Shown piece by piece: positions 44,331 through 53,363 of a DNA stretch of 64,000 nt. Source of the DNA: Bacteroidota bacterium (GTDB lineage Bacteria > Bacteroidota > Bacteroidia > Chitinophagales > Chitinophagaceae). Position 1 is the stretch's first letter, and every line of letters begins with the position of its first letter. The stretch is taken from assembly GCA_030706735.1 (NCBI GenBank), contig JAUZNZ010000009.1, forward strand, positions 89,725 to 153,724, written 5' to 3'. The translations under genes and the position numbers were made by a program. Below the pieces are notes generated by a model. The model searched no databases and was not told the DNA's origin. It saw nothing but the letters and a program-made list of their open reading frames with translations.

Positions 44331-45479
44331 TCAACGGAATAATTCCAGGTATTGCTGCTTTATATCGCTTCGCCGGATGAATGTCTGGGCGAATGTTCGC
44401 GCTGACCTGCACCATTCATCGAATTCCTCCTGATCGAAGCGGCCTGCCTCGCCAATGCATTTCCGGAACAGTCCGGGCTCATTCAAGGGCAGGTCCCACC
44501 CGGCTTTCGCCGCAGTCAGGCACCTCCATGGCGTCTGGTCGCTGATCAGTACCGGCCTTCCCAGGCTGAGCGCTTCGAAGATGGCATGCCCGAAATTCTC
44601 TCCGCGGGTCGGCAGCGCAAAAATATGATGTCTGGCAATAATGGGGGTCAATTCATGATGAGGCACCTCGCCGGCATAGTTCACGGAAACATTGGACGGC
44701 AGGAGCCGGATGATCTCCCGGCATTTTTCCCAATAGGAGGGCTCTTCGATACTGCCTACGATCGTCAACCGGATCTTGCATGACACCTCATTGAGTACCT
44801 CCAGGAGATAGTCCAGGTTCTTGATAGGGTGAATGCGGCCGATGAAGAGGAGTTCCAGTTCACCCGGCCTCTTTTCGATCCTGTTGGGCTGGTCCGGGAA
44901 GGCAGGGGGAAAATTAGCGATTTGAGCGACCTGAACGGACCCCCCGAAGGATCTTTTTATGTCTTCCATCTCGGTGCCGTCGGCGGCCTGAAAGGATATC
45001 TTGCCGGGAAGTCCGGAATTACGGAAAATGGATAAAAAAAGGCGCTTTTTTGCCGGTTTGAATTGCAGCGCGCTATCGCGGAGCATGCCTCTTGGAGAGA
45101 GCACGATCCGGCCTTTCAGCCCGAGAAGCCTGTATAAGAGGAGCGGATAGATCGTGTAATAGGTGGAGAACATGCTGTTCAGGTAGATGAAATCAGGGTC
45201 GATCTCCTTTAATTGCCTTCTGATAGTCGTCCAGGCCGACTGGCTGGGAGAAAGGTAATAGATGCGTACGTCGGCAGCGTCCTTGCTCAGCCACCGGTCG
45301 GGTTCGACACCCGCATAAGGTTCTTTTGCGCCGAGGTCGCGATCGGAGGTAAAGACATCGATCCGATAATCCGTCTGCATGTGGCTTACGAAATTCACGC
45401 AGGAACGGATAGGTCCTCCGGCCTTGAAACCGGGTTCGAACCAGTCTGTGAACAAAAGGATCTTTTTTTTCTGCTGCAT
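44331..45479 (-). CDS. Family 4 glycosyltransferase
   Basis: 382 residues. The GT-B start KILLFTDWFEPGFKAGGPIRSCVNFV is typical of capsule and colanic-acid-type transferases. LELLFIGRIHPIKNLDYLLEVL and RGENFGHAIFEALSLGRPVLIS form the donor-binding half. It starts 3 nt after the beta-helix gene's stop. Confidence 0.9.
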   Translation of the reverse strand: MQQKKKILLFTDWFEPGFKAGGPIRSCVNFVSHMQTDYRIDVFTSDRDLGAKEPYAGVEPDRWLSKDAADVRIYYLSPSQSAWTTIRRQLKEIDPDFIYLNSMFSTYYTIYPLLLYRLLGLKGRIVLSPRGMLRDSALQFKPAKKRLFLSIFRNSGLPGKISFQAADGTEMEDIKRSFGGSVQVAQIANFPPAFPDQPNRIEKRPGELELLFIGRIHPIKNLDYLLEVLNEVSCKIRLTIVGSIEEPSYWEKCREIIRLLPSNVSVNYAGEVPHHELTPIIARHHIFALPTRGENFGHAIFEALSLGRPVLISDQTPWRCLTAAKAGWDLPLNEPGLFRKCIGEAGRFDQEEFDEWCRSARTFAQTFIRRSDIKQQYLELFR

Positions 45480-45482
45480 AGG

Positions 45483-47819
45483 TCAGTCGCCGGTAAAGAC
45501 GATCCCCCTTTTCATGGTGCCAAGACTAACGCGCGAAATGCGGATATTGCTGACGCCGGCCGGCAGCGGCCCGGCGAGGATCGGTGCGCTGTCCCTGTCG
45601 AACGCCGTCATGGCATCCATATACGCGTTCGCCCCCGTTACGCCGATCAATTTGTCTTCGATCGAGATAATGCTTTTGCAGGCGGGGTCATTCGCCCTGA
45701 AGCACTGCGCATTGAGGCCGAGGAAGGCGGCCCGGTATGAAGGTGAAGGCCCAAGGAAGCCGAGAACGTCCATCCGATGATAAAAATGAAGGTTCCAGGC
45801 AAGCAGATCCAGCGCAGGATTATCCGGGCGTACCGAAATCCCGCCCTGCACATACATATTCATGAGGGCGACCTGACCATCGAACTTTCCGATCCGGATC
45901 GTCGGCAGGCTGTCCGAGTTATCCGGTGCGACCATGGCTCCGTCGATGCAGACCGTTCCCGAGCCTTCCAGCCCGAGCGGAACGCGCGTGGGACCCTCCC
46001 ACCAGCAATCCTTTGCGAGGAAGCGGCCCCTGGCTTGCACGCACAGGCCGGCAAACTGGCCGCCATAGCAACAGATGCGTGCGGTGCCGCGGCCTTGCCG
46101 GAGCAGCGGGCCCCCGGAGACAAAATTCCCCTGAGTGAAAAAGGAGTTATCCTTTTCGACATAGAGGTAATTCAGGGAACCTGCGTATAGGGACGTGTCG
46201 GCATGGGAATAGACCTGGTCGAGTTGTGCGCGCGCCTGCGGCTGGTCGACATTTCTGAACAGGATGCCTGCCATCTGGCCCCCCACCCCCTCTTGTCCGA
46301 TCTGCAGGTCCTGTATCCCGATGGTGCTTGGACCGTTGACCAGGAGGAGGGGCCCTTGCAGGCGCGGAGAGGGTTCGCGCCGGAGGATCATCGATGCATA
46401 GAGCAGGCCATCCCCCTGAAGCTGCAGGTCGGCGCCCGCAGGTATCGACAGGGTGCGGCCGACATTGTATTTCCCCATTCCAAAATGCACGACGGGCCGC
46501 TGGCCTTTCAGGAGGGCCGCCCGGTCCAGGATGGCCTGGATCGTGTCCCCGTCCGCTCCGGCAGGAACTTCGAACACTGTTCGCCGCACCTTGACCGGAG
46601 TGGGTTCCATGCTCCTGAGAAAGGCTGCTGCAGCGGGCTTTACCAGGACGCCGTTCTGGTCGCCGGAGGAATAGATCCTCGCCGGCGCGGCGGAGATGTG
46701 GATCGGATCCTTATAGCCATACTGGTTATGCAGGGACAGCACCTCATAGTTCACGCTCGCCCAGCTCATGGTATTGATCGTGAAGGCATAGGTCGTATCG
46801 ATCGTCTTCGTAAAGCGGTTGCCCATCAACGTGATCTTGCCGGTATGATAGTATTCCACGGGGACCTTGGCCGGATTGATCACCGTATTGTCCTGAAAGA
46901 TCCGCTTGAAAGGGTTCGAGCTTACCGCCTCGTCGAGCGAAAAGGCGCGTCCATTTTCGGAATAGCAGCCCCTGACCGAATTATAATACCCGTGCATATT
47001 ATGGAGGTCGCATTTTTTCGACCCCGAGAAAAAGGAGCGATAGACGTGATAATTGCCGTAGGAGCAGTGCACGCCGCTGCCACAGGCCAGGAAGCGGCAG
47101 TCCCAGATCCAATAGTCCAGTGCGTTGTATCCATGTATCTCGATGCCTGCGTCGGCACAGTCCCTGAACGTGCATCGCCGGATGGTCACCTCCGAGTCGT
47201 TGTTGCCTGTCCCTTCCGGCTGTCCCAGGGTGCCGCCGCTGATGCCGAACCTGAAACCACCGTAAAAGACATTGTCGGACAATTCAATGTTCAGGGCGGC
47301 AAAACTCCGTGACCGGCCGTCATTCCACGCGTGTTTCCAATGGACGCCGATCCCTTCCATGTCCTTTCTGCCCCCCGCGTCCCAGGAAATGCGCGCGACG
47401 CGGAAGTACGCCGAGCCGTCGGCCCAGAGCAGGGTATCCTTATCTCCGCCGGTCCATTTGACGATGGTTCGCGCGGGATCTTCCCCGATGATGCCGACAC
47501 CGATCTTGCCTTTGAGCAAGAGCGTCGTGGAGATGCAATAGGTCCCGGCCGGCAGGTACAGTACCATGTATCCCTGTTTACCCATATTGAAGCCGGTTGG
47601 GGGGCAGCTCAGGCTGTCGATGGCGCGTTGAAGCGCCTTGCTGTCGTCGGTCCTTCCGTCGCCCTTTGCGCCGAAGCGATCTTTCACATTGGCCCAGCTG
47701 GGAAAGGGGCCATTGAACTCTTCGCGTCCCTGCGCGTGAAGGCATGCGAAACGCGGGCCGGCGACGAGCGTAAGGGAGCAGGCGATCCCGAATGATAGAA
47801 GAAGGGATGACCGATTCAT
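45483..47819 (-). CDS. Secreted right-handed beta-helix protein (pectate-lyase-3 superfamily)
   Basis: 778 residues. The ATG at 47819 overlaps the upstream asnB stop as ATGA, which fixes the start. A signal peptide (about 1-30) is followed by the classic entry motif NVKDRFGAKGDGRTDDSKALQRAID. Many beta-helix turns follow with Asn/Gly-rich repeats (SDNVFYGGFRFGISGG, CTFRDCADAGIEIHGYN). A second module begins around residue 440 (FEVPAGADGDTIQAILDRA). The fold occurs in polysaccharide lyases, hydrolases and epimerases. Inside a biosynthesis locus it may trim, epimerise or bind the locus's own polymer; no catalytic residues can be assigned by eye. Confidence 0.8.
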   Translation of the reverse strand: MNRSSLLLSFGIACSLTLVAGPRFACLHAQGREEFNGPFPSWANVKDRFGAKGDGRTDDSKALQRAIDSLSCPPTGFNMGKQGYMVLYLPAGTYCISTTLLLKGKIGVGIIGEDPARTIVKWTGGDKDTLLWADGSAYFRVARISWDAGGRKDMEGIGVHWKHAWNDGRSRSFAALNIELSDNVFYGGFRFGISGGTLGQPEGTGNNDSEVTIRRCTFRDCADAGIEIHGYNALDYWIWDCRFLACGSGVHCSYGNYHVYRSFFSGSKKCDLHNMHGYYNSVRGCYSENGRAFSLDEAVSSNPFKRIFQDNTVINPAKVPVEYYHTGKITLMGNRFTKTIDTTYAFTINTMSWASVNYEVLSLHNQYGYKDPIHISAAPARIYSSGDQNGVLVKPAAAAFLRSMEPTPVKVRRTVFEVPAGADGDTIQAILDRAALLKGQRPVVHFGMGKYNVGRTLSIPAGADLQLQGDGLLYASMILRREPSPRLQGPLLLVNGPSTIGIQDLQIGQEGVGGQMAGILFRNVDQPQARAQLDQVYSHADTSLYAGSLNYLYVEKDNSFFTQGNFVSGGPLLRQGRGTARICCYGGQFAGLCVQARGRFLAKDCWWEGPTRVPLGLEGSGTVCIDGAMVAPDNSDSLPTIRIGKFDGQVALMNMYVQGGISVRPDNPALDLLAWNLHFYHRMDVLGFLGPSPSYRAAFLGLNAQCFRANDPACKSIISIEDKLIGVTGANAYMDAMTAFDRDSAPILAGPLPAGVSNIRISRVSLGTMKRGIVFTGD

Positions 47820-49732
47820 TCTACATGATTCTTTTGCAACCAATAATCCAACACGACGAAGAGCCAGATCTCAGGCCATCGGATGGTTGCGTCGCCGGAC
47901 AAAAAACGGCGCCAATGATCCATCAGCCTTTCGCCTTCGATGAACGGTCGCTGGGCCATGCTCCGGATATGTCCTTCGCAGAAAGAGCGCAGTTCGTTGC
48001 GGATCCAGACATTCCAGGGGAAAAGAAAGCCCTGCTTCTTACGGAACACGATCTCATCGGGCAGCATGGGTTTCAGGGATTCCACCATGAGGCTCTTGGG
48101 ATAGACCGGCCGCTTGAGGCGGTCGGGGACGGCCAGGACGTACTCCAGGAGGTCCTGGTCGAAAAAGGGTTCCCGCACCTCCAGCGATACGGCCATGGAC
48201 ATCTGATCGGTGTCTTTCAATAAGGTGTGCTGTGTATAGCCGAGATATTCGGCGGCAGAGACCTGGCTCAATAAGGGAAGGGCGGCCAGTTCATTTTTCC
48301 TGGCTGTCAATTCCCGTTGCACGGCCGTGACGAAACCGCCGTGACCGGCGCCCGGAATGAGGCCGTTCCCCCCGCGGGAACCGGAGCTGCGGCCCGGCAG
48401 GGAGGTCAGTTTGCCGATCGTCGCGGGAGAGAGGATCTGGCGGAAGATCGGGTAGAGATGTTCGATGGAACAGGTGGGCGTGTTCAGGATCTGCCCCATG
48501 CGTCCTTTCTTACCTCCTACGCCGAACGCGAGGGTCCTTCCCACCAGGCCCCGGATACCGGCCGGGATCTTCCAGATCCAGCTTTTTTCCCGCAAGCGGA
48601 GATATTGTTCGAAAAAAGGATAGCCGGCAAAGAGTTCGTCCCCGCCAACGCCGGAAAGGGCGACTGTTATCCCATTTTGCCGGATAGCCCTGGAAACGGT
48701 GTACGTGTTGTTGCCGTCCCCGCTGGGCGTATCCATTGCGTCCAGCGCATTCACGAGCTCGTCGAGGAAGACGGAAGGTTTCAGGAGGATGCGGTGATGC
48801 CGGGCATTGAATTTTGCGGCAACCATCTCGGCGTATCGGGACTCGTCGTATTCCTTCTCTTCGAAGCAGATATTGTAGGTATCGGGGGGCCTGCCTCCCG
48901 CCTCCGCCATTAATCCTACGACGGCAGCCGAATCAATGCCGCCCGAAAGAAAGGCGCCGACGGGCACATCGCTTACGAGTCTCCTTTCGACGGATTGCAG
49001 CAACAGTTCCCTGATGCGCCGGTGCACGCGCGCCGGCTCAGCCAGGTCTTCATTGGGCCGGATGGCGGTCAGGTTCCAATACCGCTGTTCGGTCACAACC
49101 CCCTGTTTTATCTTCATCCAGGAGCCGGCCTCTACCTGCCGGACGTCGCGGATCGCCGTATTCGGATAGCTGAAAGATTGATAGCTGAAATAATCCAGCA
49201 AGGCTGCGCTGTCCAGTTGCTTTTTCACCAGGCCGGTCGAAAGGATGGCGCGCAGCTCGGATGCGAATACCAGGAGGTTTTCGTCGAGATAATAGTAGAG
49301 GGGCTTGACGCCCATCCTGTCCCGAACGAGAAAGAGCTCTTTTTCCTGCCTGTCCCAGATCGCAAGGGCGAACATGCCGCGCATATGCGTGACGAAATCC
49401 GGCCCCCATTTGGCATAGGCTGCGATCAGCACTTCCGTATCGCCGTTCGTTTTGAAATCGTAATCCCCGATCAGCCGCTTCACCGCCTGGAAATTATAGA
49501 TCTCTCCGTTAAAGACCATGACATATCTCCCTGAGTTGTCTGTGAAGGGCTGGTTGGCCGCCGAAGACAAGTCGATGATCGAAAGTCTCCTGTGTCCCAG
49601 GGCCAGCCCGCCTTCGTTGAGGCAGCCATCCGCGTCCGGCCCGCGATGCGACATGCAGGACGTCATCCGCCCGATCAGGGAAGGATCCAGTTCAGTCCCG
49701 TTTCTTTGTAATATTCCTGCGATGCCGCACAT
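47816..49732 (-). CDS. asnB: Glutamine-hydrolysing asparagine synthase-like amidotransferase
   Basis: 638 residues. The N-terminal class II glutaminase has the catalytic Cys2 (MCGIAGI), SHRGPDADG, LGHRRLSIIDLS and FNGEIYNF. The C-terminal synthetase domain has the PP-loop SGGIDS and SGVGGDELFAGY. A Gly/Ser-rich stretch (about nt 48335-48405) interrupts the synthetase domain. In polysaccharide loci such proteins often amidate uronic acids or other sugar carboxyls instead of making free Asn; which applies here is open. It abuts the next upstream gene with no gap. Confidence 0.88.
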   Translation of the reverse strand: MCGIAGILQRNGTELDPSLIGRMTSCMSHRGPDADGCLNEGGLALGHRRLSIIDLSSAANQPFTDNSGRYVMVFNGEIYNFQAVKRLIGDYDFKTNGDTEVLIAAYAKWGPDFVTHMRGMFALAIWDRQEKELFLVRDRMGVKPLYYYLDENLLVFASELRAILSTGLVKKQLDSAALLDYFSYQSFSYPNTAIRDVRQVEAGSWMKIKQGVVTEQRYWNLTAIRPNEDLAEPARVHRRIRELLLQSVERRLVSDVPVGAFLSGGIDSAAVVGLMAEAGGRPPDTYNICFEEKEYDESRYAEMVAAKFNARHHRILLKPSVFLDELVNALDAMDTPSGDGNNTYTVSRAIRQNGITVALSGVGGDELFAGYPFFEQYLRLREKSWIWKIPAGIRGLVGRTLAFGVGGKKGRMGQILNTPTCSIEHLYPIFRQILSPATIGKLTSLPGRSSGSRGGNGLIPGAGHGGFVTAVQRELTARKNELAALPLLSQVSAAEYLGYTQHTLLKDTDQMSMAVSLEVREPFFDQDLLEYVLAVPDRLKRPVYPKSLMVESLKPMLPDEIVFRKKQGFLFPWNVWIRNELRSFCEGHIRSMAQRPFIEGERLMDHWRRFLSGDATIRWPEIWLFVVLDYWLQKNHVE

Positions 49733-50758
49733 TTATTTTTCAAGTTTGGTCAGAGGTGACTGGATCGTGCCGGTGAGCAGTTGCCTGTAGCAGGTCATAT
49801 ACTGCGCCACAATCTTTTCAGGAGCAAAACGAGCCGTATTTCGAAAGCCAGCCTGAACGAGTTCCTCCCGGTACGCCTTATCCATCATGATCTTCATGAC
49901 GGCTTGCCGGATCGACGCCGGGTCATAAGGGTCAACCAGGCAGGCGCCCTGGCCGGCCACCTCTTTCATGGGGCTCAGGTTGCTCGTGATCACGGGCCTT
50001 CCCGCCTTTTGGGCTTCGATGACCGGCAGGCCGAATCCTTCGAAAACCGATGGAAAGAGTACCATATCCGACGCGATGTATTGATCAGCCAGCTCTTCTT
50101 CGGTCAGGTTTGCCCGCTGGGCATAACGTATGCGATGTCGTTCCAGCAGGGCAAGCATGGTGGGCGGGGGCTGGCCAATAATCGTCAAAACGCAATCAAT
50201 GCCTTGCAGGGCCGCGATCACTCTTTCGAGGTTCTTATTGGGTGTTACCCCGATGAAGAGGATCACGGGCGAATGCTGCCGGAACGCTGCCGGCTGAAAG
50301 CGGATCGAACCGGACAGCGGATTCGGAATGACGATCACTTTGTCTGGCGGGCAACCGGTATATTGAACGATATCCCGTTTGGTGGCCTCCGATATGGTAG
50401 TGATCATCCGGCAATGCCTGACGGGCAGATCGAGGAACAGCCATTTGAACAGGCGCCGCTTCAGGCCCGAGGAGCGATGCATGAACACGCAATCGTGAAT
50501 GGTCAGGAGCACCCGTTTACGCGGCAGGGCAAGAACGGCATAATGGATATCGCCGGTAACATGGTATATATCGGCGCGTTGGCGCCGGACAAACCATAGG
50601 TTCTTTAAGATCGCCCTCAGCGAAGAACTGGGGGAGGGCACATAGGCCTTTTCCGTGGGCAACTCCCATGCGGGATCAACGCATAATTGGGCGAAAATTT
50701 TTTCAATGCTGAAAAAATTCGGATTGGGTCGTCTGAACAGCAGACATAGAGTAGGCAT
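49733..50758 (-). CDS. Family 4 glycosyltransferase
   Basis: 341 residues. The first half has VLLTIHDCVFMHR, then MITTISEATKRDIVQY and KVIVIPNPL. The donor domain has VILFIGVTPNKNLERVIAAL, FPSVFEGFGLPVIEAQKAGRPVITSN. This is the mannosyltransferase-like GT4 group, but the sugar cannot be told from sequence alone. The stop is directly adjacent to the asnB start. Confidence 0.9.
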   Translation of the reverse strand: MPTLCLLFRRPNPNFFSIEKIFAQLCVDPAWELPTEKAYVPSPSSSLRAILKNLWFVRRQRADIYHVTGDIHYAVLALPRKRVLLTIHDCVFMHRSSGLKRRLFKWLFLDLPVRHCRMITTISEATKRDIVQYTGCPPDKVIVIPNPLSGSIRFQPAAFRQHSPVILFIGVTPNKNLERVIAALQGIDCVLTIIGQPPPTMLALLERHRIRYAQRANLTEEELADQYIASDMVLFPSVFEGFGLPVIEAQKAGRPVITSNLSPMKEVAGQGACLVDPYDPASIRQAVMKIMMDKAYREELVQAGFRNTARFAPEKIVAQYMTCYRQLLTGTIQSPLTKLEK

Positions 50759-50794
50759 GCGTGTATTTGACCAGGTATGGGTAAGCTGGCTCTG

Positions 50795-52222
50795 TCAACC
50801 AGGCTGAGCGTCTTCTGTCGGGCGAACCATCGTGAATCGGGACCTTCTTGGCGTTATGAACCAGAAAGGGATCATCCTATACAATAAAAAAATGAAAAAT
50901 CCGGCCTTGGCCAGCGAGTTCATGATCTGCAGGGTATCCGTTTCCGCGGAATAGGTGACCTGATAGAACAAAACGGGAATCCAAAAGATCAGCAACGGCG
51001 TCGATCGGGCAAGCCCGAAAATCAGCCGGTAAACCCACCTGATGAACAATCCCAGGAAGGACATGAAGATAATTCCTCCAACGAGCCCGAAGCTGCCATA
51101 GGCCTCCCCGAGAGGGCCTACGTTCGTGGACCAACCATTGATATAGACACCCGCGTAATATTGCATGTTGAATTGCCCGCCGGCCTCCGGCTTGTCCGGC
51201 CAAAGGAAGCGCGGCACCAGGGCGGAAGCGCCGTTGATCATGAGGTTATTCCCATTGTCGAAGGGTTTGATGGCGGGGAACCTCCGCATCACGAGGGCCA
51301 CGTTGAAGCCCTGGTTGGTCCGATAATAGATCGGAAAAAAAGCGTCCGGCGAATGCCAATCGAAATTGAACAATTTTTCGGTAAGCAAATTGGCGAACAA
51401 CAGTGCGCTGTTGCCTGAATAGCCCCCTCCCCGCCAGGTTTGCTTTCTGTATTCCGGCTTAACCGACTGAACCAGGAACAGGAACGTTACACCTGTCAGG
51501 AACCAAAGCAATTTCTTCCAGAATTTTGTTTTTCGGCCCAGGAAGAAAAAGGAGAACAGGGTAAGACCCATATAGGCGACGATGGTGAACATGCCGCTAT
51601 TCAGCGCCATCATCACGACATAGACCGCGAAGATGGTAAGGATCAGGTTCCGGTAGCGAACCGTTTTGGTAAAGTAAACATAGAGGAAGCCCGCAAACGA
51701 AGCAAAAGCGAACAGCACCAGGACGAATTGCACGACATCGGGGGCGAAGCGCGCCACGCTGAACATGACCATCCCGATTACCAGCAGTTGCACGCCCACG
51801 TTTTTCTTCTGTTGCAGGACCGTCCTCGCCTTGACGATCGTGTCCTGCAGGTAGGGGCCGGCGTCGTCACGTTGGGCCTTCCTGGAAGGCCAGAACAGGC
51901 CGGCGGTGAATGCGCAAATGGCCGGCAGGGCATAGCCGAAATACGTCTCAAGCGGGATCGGCATGTAACGTACCCACATCCTGGCCAGCGGATCGGACTT
52001 ATCGAAGAAGGCGTAACCGGCCAGGGGCATGAGCAGGCAAATGAAGCAGCTATGCAGGGCGACCACTTCGCGAAGCACGATGCCCTTTCCGAGCTTATCC
52101 AGCATCAGCACCACGAGCGTGAAGAACAGCAGGAAACAAAGTTCCGGGTACCAGTTGGTGAAAATGGACAGGCATCCGATGATGACGATCAAAACAAAGA
52201 ATATGTTGCTCTTGATGTTCAT
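50795..52222 (-). CDS. Polytopic membrane protein, probable O-antigen/capsule polymerase (Wzy-like)
   Basis: 475 residues with about 10-12 hydrophobic helices and a larger loop with the NQGFNVALVMRRFPAIKPFDNGNN and PRFLWPDKPEAGG segments. Similar Trp-Pro-Asp-Lys-Pro segments occur in O-antigen polymerase-like proteins. It would join repeat units on the periplasmic side. Wzy proteins are poorly conserved, so the call also leans on its place among glycosyltransferases. It is 1 nt from the upstream gene's stop. Confidence 0.75.
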   Translation of the reverse strand: MNIKSNIFFVLIVIIGCLSIFTNWYPELCFLLFFTLVVLMLDKLGKGIVLREVVALHSCFICLLMPLAGYAFFDKSDPLARMWVRYMPIPLETYFGYALPAICAFTAGLFWPSRKAQRDDAGPYLQDTIVKARTVLQQKKNVGVQLLVIGMVMFSVARFAPDVVQFVLVLFAFASFAGFLYVYFTKTVRYRNLILTIFAVYVVMMALNSGMFTIVAYMGLTLFSFFFLGRKTKFWKKLLWFLTGVTFLFLVQSVKPEYRKQTWRGGGYSGNSALLFANLLTEKLFNFDWHSPDAFFPIYYRTNQGFNVALVMRRFPAIKPFDNGNNLMINGASALVPRFLWPDKPEAGGQFNMQYYAGVYINGWSTNVGPLGEAYGSFGLVGGIIFMSFLGLFIRWVYRLIFGLARSTPLLIFWIPVLFYQVTYSAETDTLQIMNSLAKAGFFIFLLYRMIPFWFITPRRSRFTMVRPTEDAQPG

Positions 52223-52223
52223 G

Positions 52224-53363
52224 TCAATCCGCCTCTTTTATCTTTTTGATCATCGGCGCCAGGGCCTCTTCGCAAAGGTACGGAGAAGGCCGGTAATGCC
52301 GGTTCGTCCTGTCCAGCTCGCGCTCCGCGTCGAAGCGGTCCATGGCCGTAAGATCGACGGGAATGATCCGGGGAAAAACGTCGTCGGGCGTACGATAGGG
52401 ATCGGTGCCCAGCATTTCGCGGGCATACCAGACGTCGAGGCCGAAGGCTATGTATTCCAGTACTTTGTTGGAGACGGCGTAGACGTGATTGGGTACGATC
52501 CCTTTGTAGAGGACGACTCCCACATCGTAGCCGGGCAGGATGGCCGGGAGGTCGTAGTAGGAACAGGCCCCTTTGAACTTGATGAGGCCGGCGCCCGGGC
52601 CGGCGTCAAGGTTTTTTAGCCAGGTCCTGACCTCCGCGGATACGTGCAGGGCGTAGATATCCCAGGTGACCTTCCCGTTTTGCGCGATCACCCATTGGGC
52701 AAATTCCGCGACGTACATCGAGTCCATGCCCAGGGAGCCGATATAGACGACGCGCAGCGGGTCATGGATGGGATGGGGCTGGCCGGACACCCAATCCGCA
52801 GGGGGATAGTTCGGGACGACGAAGGTATGGGGTATGCGCAGGCCGGCATGATCATGGAGGAACCTGCTCATCCGATCCGCATTGGTATGGGAGACCCAGA
52901 CCGTGCGGGGATAGCTGCGGCATTCCAGTTTGTGAAACCATTTATTGAGTTGCATTCCGCCTGCGTAGTCTTCCGGCGACATATACTCATGATAATGGAT
53001 CATCAGGCGGGATCGGGGCGCCAGCCATCCGGAATACAGGTAAGCGGGCAGGAAGGACAGCGTCTCGAAAACAAGTACGGTGTCGGGCCTCCATCGAAAA
53101 AGATCCCAACTGACGGAAGCATAGTAGCGTGCATACAGGGCCGGGCGGCCCGATATGCCGTGGGCGGTCCTCATCGTACCCTGCCTGACGATGCGGATGG
53201 ATGGGTGTTGGATCTCCAGGATGGGAATCTCTTCATCCGTCCGGGTGGAATAGACCCGCACCGAGAGATCCTTATCTGCCTGTGCAGCCAGACAGCGGAG
53301 GAGGTTCATCACCGGCGGATACAGCTCCAGCGGGTTGAAATGCAGGATCGCCAGCTTACGCAT
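52224..53363 (-). CDS. Glycosyltransferase, GT-B type
   Basis: 379 residues. It starts MRKLAILHFNPLELYPPVMNLLRCLA, then HYHEYMSPEDYAGGMQLNKWFHKLE, WVSHTNADRM, PHTFVVPNYPP and LRVVYIGSLGMDSMYVAEFAQW, the order of a GT4-like transferase. The donor half is more divergent (YKGIVPNHVYAVSNKVLEYIAFGLDVW). It overlaps the next upstream gene by 8 bp. Confidence 0.85.
   Translation of the reverse strand: MRKLAILHFNPLELYPPVMNLLRCLAAQADKDLSVRVYSTRTDEEIPILEIQHPSIRIVRQGTMRTAHGISGRPALYARYYASVSWDLFRWRPDTVLVFETLSFLPAYLYSGWLAPRSRLMIHYHEYMSPEDYAGGMQLNKWFHKLECRSYPRTVWVSHTNADRMSRFLHDHAGLRIPHTFVVPNYPPADWVSGQPHPIHDPLRVVYIGSLGMDSMYVAEFAQWVIAQNGKVTWDIYALHVSAEVRTWLKNLDAGPGAGLIKFKGACSYYDLPAILPGYDVGVVLYKGIVPNHVYAVSNKVLEYIAFGLDVWYAREMLGTDPYRTPDDVFPRIIPVDLTAMDRFDAERELDRTNRHYRPSPYLCEEALAPMIKKIKEAD

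Noticed and set aside
46203..47312. 369-codon plus-strand frame within the beta-helix gene
   Set aside because: Antisense shadow of a coherent secreted protein whose start is fixed by an ATGA overlap.
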